Origin: JBFKQC01 sp041627895
GTDB taxonomy: Bacteria; Pseudomonadota; Alphaproteobacteria; Rhodobacterales; Rhodobacteraceae
Length of the DNA stretch: 59,363 nucleotides
Direction: 5' to 3'
Assembly: GCA_041627895.1 (NCBI GenBank)
Contig: JBFKQC010000017.1
Location: 1-59,363, forward strand
The position numbers and the translations under genes were made by a program. Shown in pieces: positions 16,831-26,803 of this stretch. The number at the start of each line of letters is the position of its first letter. Within the stretch, counting starts at the first letter, position 1. Under the pieces are notes generated by a model that made no database searches, had not been told where the DNA came from, and saw nothing but the letters and a program-made list of their open reading frames with translations.

Positions 16831-17464
16831 ATGACCGGCGATGCCGATATCCTGACGCTCGCGCAATGGTTCTCGCCGGGATTTCCGGTCGGCGCGTACA
16901 GCTATTCGCACGGGCTGGAATGGGCGATCGACGCCGGCGCTGTCGCCTGTGGCGACACCCTGCACCGATGGGTCGGCGACGTCCTGCGCCACGGCTCGGG
17001 CCGCAGCGATGCGCTGTTCCTGGCGGCTGCCTGCGGCGCCCCGGACATCGAGGCCGTGGCCCGGATCGACTGTGCGTGCCGCGCCTTCGCGCCGTCGCGC
17101 GAGCGGCTGATCGAGACCGGGCAGCAGGGCGAAGCCGTCTGCCGGACCGCGGCGGCGGTCTGGGAACTCGACCTGGCGGGCCTTGCCTATCCGGTCGGCG
17201 CGGCTGCGCGGGCTGCCGCCGGTGCCGACCGCGGCGATGTACCTGCACGCCGTTGCCGGCGCGCTGGTTTCGGTCGGCATGCCGCTGATCCCGCTCGGAC
17301 AGACCGAGGGGCAGGCGCTGATCGCGGGCTTCGCCCCGCTCGGCCGCGAGATCGCCGGGGACACGGCGCATGGCGACCTCGGCGCCCTGTCCGGCACCGC
17401 GTTCCTTGCAGGGATCGCGGCGATGCGACACGAAACGCAATATTCGAGGATATTCCGCACATGA
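16831..17464 (+). pseudogene. ureF, frameshifted urease accessory gene
   Basis: Starts normally (LTLAQWFSPGFPVGAYSYSHGLEWAIDAG) and follows UreF to YPVGAAARA near 17205-17215. There the reading frame shifts by +1, and the UreF C-terminal part (LPPVPTAAMYLHAVAGALVS through MRHETQYSRIFRT) continues in the new frame to the stop at 17464. One frame error separates two otherwise well-preserved halves; a sequencing error or recent mutation is possible. The stop overlaps the ureG start (ATGA). Confidence 0.8.
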
Positions 17465-18084
17465 CCCGCTTCAACGGCCCGCTTCGGATCGGCATCGGCG
17501 GCCCGGTGGGCGCCGGCAAGACGACGCTGACCGCGGCACTTTGCGAGGCGCTGCGCGAGCGCCACTCGATCGGGGTGATCACCAACGACATTTACACGCA
17601 GGAGGATGCCGAGGCGCTGATACGGATGCAGGTGCTGCCGTCCGACCGGATCATCGGGGTCGAGACCGGCGGCTGCGCGCATACCGCGATCCGCGAGGAT
17701 GCCTCGATCAATATCGGCGCGGTGGCCGAGATGGTGCGCCGCCATCCCGAGGTGGGAATCGTGCTGATCGAGAGCGGCGGCGACAACCTGTCGGCGACCT
17801 TCAGCCCCGAACTTGCCGACCTGACGATCTATGTCATCGACGTCGCCGCGGGCGAGGAGATCCCGCGCAAGGGCGGCCCGGCGATCACCCGGTCCGACAT
17901 TCTGGTGATCAACAAGACCGACCTCGCGCCCCATGTCGGCGCCAGCCTGGACGTGATGGACCGCGACGCGGCGCGAATGCGGGGCGAGCGTCTATATGTC
18001 TTTGCGAATCTTCGCGCCCGCGAGGGCGTCGCGGCGATCTGTCGGCTGATCGCAGAGATCGGCGCGTTCGGCATGCCGGCCTGA
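17461..18084 (+). CDS. ureG: Urease accessory GTPase UreG
   Basis: A complete 207-residue UreG, the GTPase that delivers nickel to urease with UreE, UreF and UreD. P-loop GPVGAGKTT at 14-22, YTQEDAEAL, ESGGDNLSATF and the NKTD base motif are intact. One oddity: the metal-binding CPH motif reads Cys72-Ala73-His74 here, so the conserved Pro is lost. It overlaps ureF by 4 nt. Since urease structural genes are destroyed, it has no local substrate. It is either a survivor in early decay, retained for another role, or serving a urease encoded elsewhere. Confidence 0.88.
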   Translation: MTRFNGPLRIGIGGPVGAGKTTLTAALCEALRERHSIGVITNDIYTQEDAEALIRMQVLPSDRIIGVETGGCAHTAIREDASINIGAVAEMVRRHPEVGIVLIESGGDNLSATFSPELADLTIYVIDVAAGEEIPRKGGPAITRSDILVINKTDLAPHVGASLDVMDRDAARMRGERLYVFANLRAREGVAAICRLIAEIGAFGMPA

Positions 18085-18101
18085 GGCTTCGTGCCCGGCT
18101 T

Positions 18102-19106
<1,005 letters not shown>

Positions 19107-19961
19107 TCACTTCTCGCTTTCGACCAGACCGCGGATAAACAGGCGCTGCATCCCGATCACCACGATCACCGGCGGCAGCATCGCCAGGATCGACGTCGCC
19201 ATGATCACCGGCCAGTCCGCGATGTCGTCGCCGGACGGGAACATCTGCTTGATGCCCATGACGATGGTGTTCATGTTCGGATCGGTGGTGATCAAGAGGG
19301 GCCAGAGATACTGGTTCCACCCGTAGATGAAGAGGATCACGAAAAGCGCCGCCATGTTGGTGCGGCTCATCGGCACGAGGATATCCCAGAAGAACCGCAT
19401 CGGCCGCGCGCCGTCGACCCGCGCGGCCTCTGCCAGTTCATCCGGCACGGTCATGAAGAACTGGCGAAAGAGGAACGTGGCGGTGGCCGAGGCGATCAGC
19501 GGGAAGATCAGCCCGGAATAGCTGTTCAGCAAGTTGAGATTCGCGGCGACCTCGTAGGTCGGCACGATGCGCACCTCGACCGGCAGCATCAGGGTCAGGA
19601 AGATCAGCCAGAAGAACACCCGCCGCCCGGGGAAGCGGAAATACACGATCGCGAAGGCAGAGAGCAGCGAGATCACGATCTTGCCCACCGCGATGCCGAT
19701 CGCCATCACCGCCGAGTTGAACAGCATCCGCGCAACCGGCGCGTTGACGCCCGAGACCAGCGCCTTGCTGTAGTTCTCGAAGAACTGGTCGCCGGGCCAG
19801 AGCGGCATCGGCGGGCGCACGATTTCGGGCTGGGTGACGGTCGAGGCGACGAAGGCCAGCCAGATCGGGAAGGCGATGAAGGCCACGCCCAGGATCAGGC
19901 CCAGATGGGTCAGCCAGTACCCGCTGCCGCGCTTCTCCACCATGCCGCCGCGGTCAGCCAT
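19107..19961 (-). CDS. ugpE: Glycerol-3-phosphate-type ABC transporter permease UgpE
   Basis: A 284-residue MalG-type inner-membrane permease with about six helices. The cytoplasmic coupling loop reads DELAEAARVDGARPMRFFWDILVPM, the EAA motif that contacts the ATPase. Its start codon overlaps the ugpA stop by one base (TGATG), so translation is coupled. It forms the channel with UgpA. Confidence 0.9.
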   Translation of the reverse strand: MADRGGMVEKRGSGYWLTHLGLILGVAFIAFPIWLAFVASTVTQPEIVRPPMPLWPGDQFFENYSKALVSGVNAPVARMLFNSAVMAIGIAVGKIVISLLSAFAIVYFRFPGRRVFFWLIFLTLMLPVEVRIVPTYEVAANLNLLNSYSGLIFPLIASATATFLFRQFFMTVPDELAEAARVDGARPMRFFWDILVPMSRTNMAALFVILFIYGWNQYLWPLLITTDPNMNTIVMGIKQMFPSGDDIADWPVIMATSILAMLPPVIVVIGMQRLFIRGLVESEK

Positions 19962-20842
19962 CAGTAATGCACCCTGCGCTCGATATACTTGAACTGGACG
20001 ATCGTCAGGACCGAGACGACGAGCAGCAGGATAACCGACTGCGCCGCGGACGAGCCGAGGTCCTGGCCGACGAAGCCGTCGGCATAGACCTTGTAGACCA
20101 GGATCGTCGTGGATTGCTGCGGGCCGCCGCTGGTGATCGTGTGGATCACGCCGAAGGTCTCGAAGAACGCATAGACGACGTTGACGACCAGAAGGAAGAA
20201 GGTGGTCGGCGACAACAGCGGAAAGACGATGGTGCGGAACCGGGTCCAGAAATGCGCGCCGTCGATGGCGGCGGCCTCGATCACGCTTCGCGGGATCGCC
20301 TGAAGCCCGGCGAGGAAGAACAGGAAGTTATAGCTGATCCGTCCCCAGGCAGAGGCGACAACCACCAGCCCCATCGCCTCGCCGCCGTTCAGGACGTGGT
20401 TCCAGTCGTAGCCAAGAACGCCGAGATACCAGGTGACGACGCCGACGCGGGTGTTGAACATGAACAGCCACAGCACGCCGGCCACGGCAGGGGCAACGGC
20501 GTAGGGCCAGATCAACAGCGTGCGGTAGGTGCCCGAGCCCTTGATCAGCCGGTCGGCAAGGACGGCGAGAAACAGCGCCACGCCCATCGACACAAGCGTG
20601 ACCAGCGTCGAGAAGATGGCGGTGGTGATGAACGACGCGCGGTAGAACGGGTCCGACAGCAGGAACTCGAAATTGCCAAGCCCGACGTATTGCATCGACA
20701 GCCCGAACGGGTCGGGGATGAACAGCGACTGCCAGATCGCCTGCCCCGCCGGGTAGAAGAAGAACACGGCCGTCACCACGATCTGCGGCAGGACCAGCAG
20801 CAGCGGCAGCCAGATGCCCTTGAAGGTGACGCGCTTTTCCAA
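19961..20842 (-). CDS. ugpA: Glycerol-3-phosphate-type ABC transporter permease UgpA
   Basis: A 293-residue MalF-type permease with six predicted helices and an EAA loop (PRSVIEAAAIDGAHFWTRFRTIVFPLL). The start lies one base beyond the stop of the desaturase-like gene. Together with UgpE, UgpC and UgpB it makes a complete glycerol-3-phosphate or glycerophosphodiester importer, commonly phosphate-starvation-induced. I saw no clear Pho box. Confidence 0.9.
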   Translation of the reverse strand: MEKRVTFKGIWLPLLLVLPQIVVTAVFFFYPAGQAIWQSLFIPDPFGLSMQYVGLGNFEFLLSDPFYRASFITTAIFSTLVTLVSMGVALFLAVLADRLIKGSGTYRTLLIWPYAVAPAVAGVLWLFMFNTRVGVVTWYLGVLGYDWNHVLNGGEAMGLVVVASAWGRISYNFLFFLAGLQAIPRSVIEAAAIDGAHFWTRFRTIVFPLLSPTTFFLLVVNVVYAFFETFGVIHTITSGGPQQSTTILVYKVYADGFVGQDLGSSAAQSVILLLVVSVLTIVQFKYIERRVHY

Positions 20843-20843
20843 T

Positions 20844-21830
20844 TTACGCTCCCGTCATCCGGCGCCGGCGCGCGCGCATCCGTTCGTCCGCCGCGGCCGT
20901 GCCGTCGTGGAACGATCCGAACACCTTGTCCCATGGCACCTCGAGCGAGCCGTAGTTGCACTCGAAATAGCGGTGATGCATCTGGTGATGGAAGGTGCCC
21001 AGCGCCAGCCGGTTGCGGTCGCGCACGAGCAGCCCCTCGAACCCCGAATGCGTCGTGGCGGCGGTCAGGGTCAGATACTGCATGTGATAGAGGATGTGCA
21101 GCGGGTGCGCCGGCACGACGAAGTGGATCAGGACCGAGCCGAGGAAGATGACGTGCTCGACCGGGTGCATCGACAGCCCCGACCACGGGCCCACGTTGAC
21201 GTTGCGGTGATGTACCGCGTGCACGCGGCGATAGAGCGGCGGCCAGTGCAGAAAGCGATGGATCCAGTAGAAATAAAAGCTCTCCCATATCGGGATCAGC
21301 AGGAACAGCGCGATGAACCACACCGGGCTGGCCGCCCATGTCAGGACCGGGGCGTGGCCATTCGCCATCGCCCAGAACAACAGTGTCTCATAGCCGGTCC
21401 AAACCGTGACGCCGGAGGCAAGTGACCAGAACATGTTGTCGCGCACCTGCCCGCCCAGGGTGAACTGCCGGCCGCTTCTGGCCAATGGTCGGGCGTCGAA
21501 CTTCAGGCGGTTGCCCTGCATCCGGCCCGCGTGCAGGTAAAGATGCAGCCCTCCCGCAACGAGGCTGAACAGCACGAAGTTGCGCGCGTAGAGTGCCAGG
21601 ATCCAGCCCGGCGCGAGGTCGGCCGTGACCGCCAGCGGCGGCTGAAACCAGGCCAGGCTTGCCCCCGCAGTCGCGACCAGAATCAGTCGTTCCGAAATCA
21701 GAAACCAGCGCCCCCAGACCCAGCGCACCACGTCCAGCGGACGCAGCGGCCAGCGGAAAAGCGGCGAGACCTGCAGCGGAACGCCAGGCGTGTGGTTCCA
21801 CCCTTTGAGGCTTGCGGGCTGTTGCGGCAT
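20844..21830 (-). CDS. Sterol desaturase/fatty acid hydroxylase-family protein inside the ugp operon
   Basis: A 328-residue membrane protein with the eight-His di-iron pattern of the fatty acid hydroxylase superfamily: HRFLH, HAVHH, an internal His and HHQMHH. Several hydrophobic helices flank these motifs. Such enzymes hydroxylate or desaturate lipids at the membrane. The start at 21830 is preferred to an in-frame upstream start because the latter would read back across the ugpB stop. It lies between ugpB and ugpA and is therefore likely co-expressed with uptake of a lipid-headgroup compound; its substrate is unknown. Confidence 0.85.
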   Translation of the reverse strand: MPQQPASLKGWNHTPGVPLQVSPLFRWPLRPLDVVRWVWGRWFLISERLILVATAGASLAWFQPPLAVTADLAPGWILALYARNFVLFSLVAGGLHLYLHAGRMQGNRLKFDARPLARSGRQFTLGGQVRDNMFWSLASGVTVWTGYETLLFWAMANGHAPVLTWAASPVWFIALFLLIPIWESFYFYWIHRFLHWPPLYRRVHAVHHRNVNVGPWSGLSMHPVEHVIFLGSVLIHFVVPAHPLHILYHMQYLTLTAATTHSGFEGLLVRDRNRLALGTFHHQMHHRYFECNYGSLEVPWDKVFGSFHDGTAAADERMRARRRRMTGA

Positions 21831-21839
21831 TTCGGTGGC

Positions 21840-21867
21840 CCCGGGCCGCCCGAACAGGCGGCCCGGG
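21840..21867 (-). terminator. Hairpin after ugpB
   Basis: An 11-bp perfect GC stem (21840-21850 with 21857-21867, 6-nt loop) starts 10 nt after the ugpB stop and precedes the rest of the operon. No U-tract. It probably acts as a 3' stabiliser or partial terminator giving more UgpB than membrane subunits. Confidence 0.65.
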
Positions 21868-21876
21868 TTGCTGTCG

Positions 21877-23187
21877 CTACTTGTTGGCCTGCTCGAAGCG
21901 GCGCAGCAGCGCATTGCCGCGCTCGACCGCGCTGCTCAGCGCCGCCTCGGCGGTCTTGTCGCCGGCCCAGACCGCTTCCAGCTCTTCGTCGATGATCCCG
22001 CGGATCTGGTCGAAGGAGCCGAGCCGCAGACCTTTGGAATTGGCCGTCGGCGCCTTGGCGGTCATCTGCATCACCGCGACGTCGGTGCCCGGGTTCTCGT
22101 CATAGAAGCCCATCATCTTGGTCTTCTCGCCCGCGGCCGAGGTGATCGGCAGGTATCCGGTGTCCTGGTGCCACTTGGCCTGGATGTCGGCCGAGCTGAG
22201 GAAGTTCAGGAAGGCGGCGACGCCCTTGTATTCCTCGGCCTCGTGACCGGCCATCACCCATAGCGACGCGCCGCCGATGATCGTGTTCTGCGGCGCGCCC
22301 GCGACGCCGTCCCAGTAGGGCAGCGGACGGACATCGAAGTCGAACTGCGCCTCGGCCTTGATCCCCGCGTAACCGGCCGAGGATTCGGTGAACAAGGCGC
22401 ATTCCCCGGCGCGGAAGTTCGCGCCGCCCTCATTGCGGCGCCCGGCATAGATGAACTTGCCGTCGCGCGCCCAGTCACCCATCGTCTGGATGTGCTGCAC
22501 CTGCACGGGGCCGTTGAACGCCAGCTCGGTGTCGAGCCCGGCAAAGCCGTTGTCCTTCGTGGCGAACGGCGTGTTGTGATAGGCCGAGAAGTTTTCCAGA
22601 TGCACCCAGCTCTGCCAGGCTGTGGTCAACGGGCATTCATGCCCCGCCGCCTTCAGCGCGTCCAGCGCCTCGCCGACATTCTGCCAGGTCGAAAGGTCCA
22701 TGTCCGGATCGAGCCCGGCGTCGGAAAACGCGTTGCGGTTGACCCAGAGAACCGGCGTCGACGAGTTGAACGGCATCGACAGCATGTCGCCGTCGGTGGT
22801 GGTGTAGTAGCCCTTGACGGAACCGATATAGGCATCCGGGTCCCAGTCGGCGCCGGCCTCTTCCATCAGCTGGTAGACCGGCTTGATCGCGCCCGCCGCG
22901 GACATCATCGTCGCGGTGCCGACCTCGAAGACCATCAGGATATGCGGATGCTCGCCCGCGCGGAACGCGGCGATGCCCGCATTCAGGGTCTCGGAATAGT
23001 TGCCCTTGTGGCTGGCGCTGACCGCATAGTCCGACTGGCTTGCGTTGAAGGTCTGGACCTGCTCGGCAACCAATTCGCCAAGCCGCCCGGTGAAAGCGTG
23101 CCAGAACTGGATCTCGGTCTGTGCCGCGGCGGCATCGGCCACCAGCAGCGACGACGCCAGGGTGAAAGCGGAAATCTGAAACTTCAT
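21877..23187 (-). CDS. ugpB: Glycerol-3-phosphate-binding periplasmic protein UgpB
   Basis: A 436-residue binding protein. The signal peptide ends near AAA-QT and the mature protein follows E. coli UgpB closely from memory: IQFWHAFTGRLGE, KGNYSETLNAGIAAFRAGEHP, VFEVGTATMM, MPFNSSTPVLWVN, APQNTIIGGASLWVM, WHQDTGYLPIT, GLRLGSFDQIRGIIDEELE. The start at 23187 has a GGGAGG ribosome site. First gene of the operon ugpB-desaturase-ugpA-ugpE-ugpC. Confidence 0.93.
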   Translation of the reverse strand: MKFQISAFTLASSLLVADAAAAQTEIQFWHAFTGRLGELVAEQVQTFNASQSDYAVSASHKGNYSETLNAGIAAFRAGEHPHILMVFEVGTATMMSAAGAIKPVYQLMEEAGADWDPDAYIGSVKGYYTTTDGDMLSMPFNSSTPVLWVNRNAFSDAGLDPDMDLSTWQNVGEALDALKAAGHECPLTTAWQSWVHLENFSAYHNTPFATKDNGFAGLDTELAFNGPVQVQHIQTMGDWARDGKFIYAGRRNEGGANFRAGECALFTESSAGYAGIKAEAQFDFDVRPLPYWDGVAGAPQNTIIGGASLWVMAGHEAEEYKGVAAFLNFLSSADIQAKWHQDTGYLPITSAAGEKTKMMGFYDENPGTDVAVMQMTAKAPTANSKGLRLGSFDQIRGIIDEELEAVWAGDKTAEAALSSAVERGNALLRRFEQANK

Positions 23188-23506
23188 TCTGTACCTCCCT
23201 TGGTAGCCCCCGACAGGGGCGAAACAGGACACGGGGGCCCGAGAATTCCGCCCCCGCCTTATCGTTCCTTGCGGCCCGAGGACCGCATTTGAACTCGAAA
23301 CACGCGCAGGATCAGGTCAATACCCGCGCGATGCAACAGATTATTTGCAGGGCGCGCTGGGGCGGATGTTCCGGGCCGGCCGCGCGCGGCGCTTCGTCCG
23401 GGCGGCTCGCGATTGCCATTGGCAGCGCGGCGGGGAATGCTATCGTGCCCGAGGCACCCGTTTCGCCCGCCGCGGCGGCGCAAGCATCAGGCAATCGAGC
23501 AGTCCG
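23188..23506. promoter_or_regulatory. Divergent intergenic region between ugpB and the AtuA-family gene
   Basis: This 319-nt gap must hold the promoters for both divergent operons. I see a short hairpin TGCGG/CCGCA near 23269-23286 and GC-rich stems near the ugpB end, but no convincing -35/-10 pair, Pho box or riboswitch. No supported gene lies in it. Confidence 0.5.
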
Positions 23507-24859
23507 ATGACCCGTATCCTCATTCCCGCCGGCGCGCTCGGCCTCGACTACGACAGGGACGCGCTGTGGCGCGGCGTGGATGAGCGCCCCGATCTGATCG
23601 CGATCGACGGCGGATCGACCGACAGCGGGCCGTCCTATCTTGGCCGCGGGGTGTCGAAATACGCACGCGCCTCGACCAAGGCGGAATGGAAAGGTCTGAT
23701 CGAGGCCGCCGGCGCCGCGGGCTGCCCGCTGGTGATCGGCACGGCCGGAACCTGCGGCACCGACGGCATGGTCGACTGGCTGCTTGCGATCACCCGGGAA
23801 TGCCTGGCCGAGCTGGGTACGGGCGCCAGGATCGCGACGCTGAAGTCGCAACAGGACCCCGAGCGGGTCGCGGGCGCCCTGGCGGAAGGAAAGCTCGGCG
23901 CGCTGCCGGCCGCGCCGGATATCGACCGCGCCACGATCGAGGGATGCAGCAACATCGTCGCCCTCGCCGGCGCGGAACAGATCAACGCCGCGCTTCGGAC
24001 CGGCGCCGATATCGTGATCGCCGGGCGCACAACCGATACCGCGATCATCGCCGCCCTGCCGCTGTCCCGCGGCGACCACGCCGGCGCCGCCTGGCACGGC
24101 GCGAAGATCGGCGAATGCGGCGCGCTTTGTACCACCGACCCGCAATCGGGCGTCGTTCAGATCGACTTCGACGATACCGGGTTCCTGGTCACGCCGATGG
24201 CCGGGGGCGCCCGCGCCACGCCGCACACCGTTTCGGCGCACATGCTTTACGAGAACGCCGATCCGTTCATCCTGCACGAACCGGGCGGCTTCCTCGACGT
24301 CACGGCGGCGCGCTACAGCGCTGCGGACGACCGCCGCGTGCGGGTCGAGGGCGCGGTCTGGCACCGGGCCGAAAGCTATAGGGTAAAGCTCGAAGGCGCG
24401 CGCGTCGCAGGATTTCAGACCCTGCTGATCGCCACGCTCAGGGATCGCCGCTATGTCGAGCGCGCCCGCGACTGGGCCGCCGGCATCCTGCGCGAGCACA
24501 CCGCCAAGGTGCACCGCCGCCTGGGCCTGTCGCCGCCCGGCTATACGTGCGACATCCGCCTGACCGGCCTGGACAGTACGCTCGGCGAGATGGAGACGCG
24601 CCGGGGCGACCCGGCCGAGGTTGGCGTTTTGTGCGTGATCACCGCCGACACGCAGGCCCTCGCCAACGAGATCGGCAAGCTGATGAACCCCTACCTGCTG
24701 CATTACCCGCTCACCCGCGACGAAGAGCTGCCGACCTTTTCGTTCCCGTTTTCGCCGGCCGAGATCGACCGCGGCCCGATCCACGAATTCTGCCTGAACC
24801 ACGTGATGGAACTCGCCGACCCGATGGAGGCGTTCCGGCTGGCGGTGCTGGATGCCTGA
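23507..24859 (+). CDS. AtuA-family (DUF1446) protein
   Basis: A 450-residue protein of the acyclic terpene utilization AtuA/DUF1446 family. Recognisable elements are the N-terminal ILIPAGALGLDYD, a D-GG-STDSGPSYLG stretch, IGTAGTCGTDGMVDW, IVIAGRTTDTA and HEPGGFLDVTAARY. The biochemical activity of the family is poorly defined; some members act in acyclic terpene catabolism. The ATG at 23507 starts the conserved region. The 3' end overlaps the DUF4387 gene by 8 nt, the usual partner of this family. Confidence 0.82.
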   Translation: MTRILIPAGALGLDYDRDALWRGVDERPDLIAIDGGSTDSGPSYLGRGVSKYARASTKAEWKGLIEAAGAAGCPLVIGTAGTCGTDGMVDWLLAITRECLAELGTGARIATLKSQQDPERVAGALAEGKLGALPAAPDIDRATIEGCSNIVALAGAEQINAALRTGADIVIAGRTTDTAIIAALPLSRGDHAGAAWHGAKIGECGALCTTDPQSGVVQIDFDDTGFLVTPMAGGARATPHTVSAHMLYENADPFILHEPGGFLDVTAARYSAADDRRVRVEGAVWHRAESYRVKLEGARVAGFQTLLIATLRDRRYVERARDWAAGILREHTAKVHRRLGLSPPGYTCDIRLTGLDSTLGEMETRRGDPAEVGVLCVITADTQALANEIGKLMNPYLLHYPLTRDEELPTFSFPFSPAEIDRGPIHEFCLNHVMELADPMEAFRLAVLDA

Positions 24860-25151
24860 GGTCGGGCAACTCGCCGCGCGGGTCCGGTCCAAGAACGCGG
24901 GGCCGTTCTGGCTGACCGTTGATGTCTTTTGCGGCACCGCGCCGGTCTTTGAAAGGCTGTCGCGCGATCTGACGACCGAGCGGGTCGCGCGGGCGTTCGC
25001 GGTTGAGCCGTCCGCAATCCGGCGGTTCGACATCGAGGCGCTACACGTGATCAAGTTCAGCCTGCCACGCCCTGCGGTGCAGGGATCGCGCGGCGACCGC
25101 GACATGCACGGCGCAAGCTGGGCCGCGCTGATCGCCGAGCTGGAACTCTGA
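24852..25151 (+). CDS. DUF4387-family protein
   Basis: A 99-residue protein with the DUF4387 opening VRSKNAGPFWLTVDVFC and the C-terminal VIKFSLPRPAVQGSRGDRDMHGA. It overlaps the AtuA-family gene by 8 nt. The two families are found together or fused in other genomes, so they probably form one functional unit. No enzyme activity is known to me. Confidence 0.82.
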   Translation: MPEVGQLAARVRSKNAGPFWLTVDVFCGTAPVFERLSRDLTTERVARAFAVEPSAIRRFDIEALHVIKFSLPRPAVQGSRGDRDMHGASWAALIAELEL

Positions 25152-25176
25152 CCGCCGCCGGCTGACTGGGGACGCC

Positions 25177-26772
25177 ATGAGAATTCGCGCCACGCACCAT
25201 TACCCGTCGCGACGCTCGGCCGTGCTTGCCGACAACGTCGTCGCCACGTCGCAGCCGCTGGCGGCCCAGGCGGGGCTGTCGATGCTGGCGAAGGGCGGCA
25301 ACGCCGCGGATGCCGCCGTGGCGGCGGCGATCGCGCTGACGGTGGTCGAGCCGACCGGAAACGGCATCGGCTCTGACGCCTTCGCGATCCTCTGGGACGG
25401 GACAGACCTGCACGGGCTGAATGCCTCGGGCCGCGCGCCCGCGGGCTGGACGCCCGAGCGGTTCGCCGGCCGCGGGGCGATGCCGGAACGCGGCTGGGAC
25501 AGCGTGACGGTGCCGGGCGCGGTCTCGGCCTGGGTCGCGGTGTCGGACCGGTTCGGCAGGCTGCCCTTCGCCGATCTCTTCGGCCCCGCGATCCGCTATG
25601 CCGAGGGCGGATTTCCGGTCTCGCCCACCATCGCCGCGCTCTGGCGGCGCGGCGGCGAATTGCTGGGCAGCCAGCCGGGATTTGCCGAAACCTTCCTGCC
25701 GGGGGGGCGGGCGCCGTCTGCGGGCGAGCGCTTTGCCGACCCGGGCCAGGCCAACAGCCTGCGGCTGATCGCCGAAACCAGGGGCCGCGCCTTTTATGAA
25801 GGCGAACTGGCCGAGGCCATCGCCGGCTTCGCCCGCCGCCACGATGCCGCGCTGACGGTCGCGGACCTGGCCGCGCACCGCGCCGACTGGTGTGGCACCC
25901 TGTCGAAAGGCTTCGACGGGGCGGTGCTGCACGAAATCCCGCCCAACGGTCAGGGCATCGCCGCGCTGATGGCGCTGGGCATCCTGTCGCATACCGGCAT
26001 CCGCGAACACGACGCCGACGCGCCGCAGGCGATGCATCTGCAGATCGAGGCGCTGAAACTCGCGCTCTGCGACGCGCGCGCCCATGTGGGCGACATCGCG
26101 CATATGACCGCCGTGACGCCCGCCGCGCTGCTCGACGACGGCTATCTTGCCGAGCGCGCCGCACTGATCGACCCGGACCGGGCGCAGGATTTCGGCGCGG
26201 GCGCTCCGAAACAGGGCGGAACCGTCTATCTGAGCGCGGCCGACGCGGGCGGCATGATGGTGTCGTTCATCCAGTCGAACTATTCCGGCTTCGGCTCGGG
26301 CGTGGCGGTGCCGGGCACCGGCATCCACCTGCAGAACCGCGGCAAGGGCTTTTCGCTCGACCGGGGCAGCCCGAACCTGGTGGGTCCCGGCAAGCGCCCG
26401 TTCCACACGATCATCCCCGGTTTCCTGATGGGTCCCGAAGGCCCGATGATGAGTTTCGGCGTGATGGGCGGGCCGATGCAGGCGCAGGGTCACGTGCAGA
26501 TGGTGCTGCGCACCCGGCTATGGGGCCAGGACCCGCAGATGGCGGCGGACGCGCCGCGCTGGCGCGTGACCGACGGGCTGGGGCTGGCCTGCGAGACGAC
26601 GATCCCGGCAGCAGTGCGCGACCGGCTGGCGGCGCTTGGCCACAAGATATCGCTGGAAGCGCCGGACAACGCCTTCGGCTTCGGTGGCGCGCAACTGGTC
26701 CATCGCCTGCCCGGCGGCGGCTATGCCGCCGGGTCCGACCCGCGCAAGGACGGCCAGGCGGTCGGGTTCTGA
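25177..26772 (+). CDS. Gamma-glutamyltransferase-family protein (cytoplasmic type)
   Basis: A 531-residue Ntn-hydrolase of the gamma-glutamyltranspeptidase family. Autoprocessing should occur before Thr349 in KQGGTVYLSAAD, which becomes the nucleophile; the small subunit contains SNYSGFGSG and the GGPMQAQGHVQ block. No signal peptide is visible, unlike periplasmic GGT, so it resembles YwrD-like intracellular members. It follows the AtuA/DUF4387 pair by 25 nt and is probably co-transcribed, suggesting a pathway through a gamma-glutamyl or amide intermediate. That link is inference. Confidence 0.85.
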   Translation: MRIRATHHYPSRRSAVLADNVVATSQPLAAQAGLSMLAKGGNAADAAVAAAIALTVVEPTGNGIGSDAFAILWDGTDLHGLNASGRAPAGWTPERFAGRGAMPERGWDSVTVPGAVSAWVAVSDRFGRLPFADLFGPAIRYAEGGFPVSPTIAALWRRGGELLGSQPGFAETFLPGGRAPSAGERFADPGQANSLRLIAETRGRAFYEGELAEAIAGFARRHDAALTVADLAAHRADWCGTLSKGFDGAVLHEIPPNGQGIAALMALGILSHTGIREHDADAPQAMHLQIEALKLALCDARAHVGDIAHMTAVTPAALLDDGYLAERAALIDPDRAQDFGAGAPKQGGTVYLSAADAGGMMVSFIQSNYSGFGSGVAVPGTGIHLQNRGKGFSLDRGSPNLVGPGKRPFHTIIPGFLMGPEGPMMSFGVMGGPMQAQGHVQMVLRTRLWGQDPQMAADAPRWRVTDGLGLACETTIPAAVRDRLAALGHKISLEAPDNAFGFGGAQLVHRLPGGGYAAGSDPRKDGQAVGF

Positions 26773-26803
26773 CGCCGCTCGGCGGGGCGGCGCGCCTCGC
26801 GCG

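Noticed and set aside
23188..23506. Riboswitch or Pho box upstream of ugpB
   Set aside because: Only short generic stems are visible; no aptamer core or repeated Pho-box half-sites could be identified.
23312..26164. 950-codon minus-strand open frame opposite the AtuA and GGT genes
   Set aside because: Arg/Pro-rich shadow with no family motif; both plus-strand genes are well supported.
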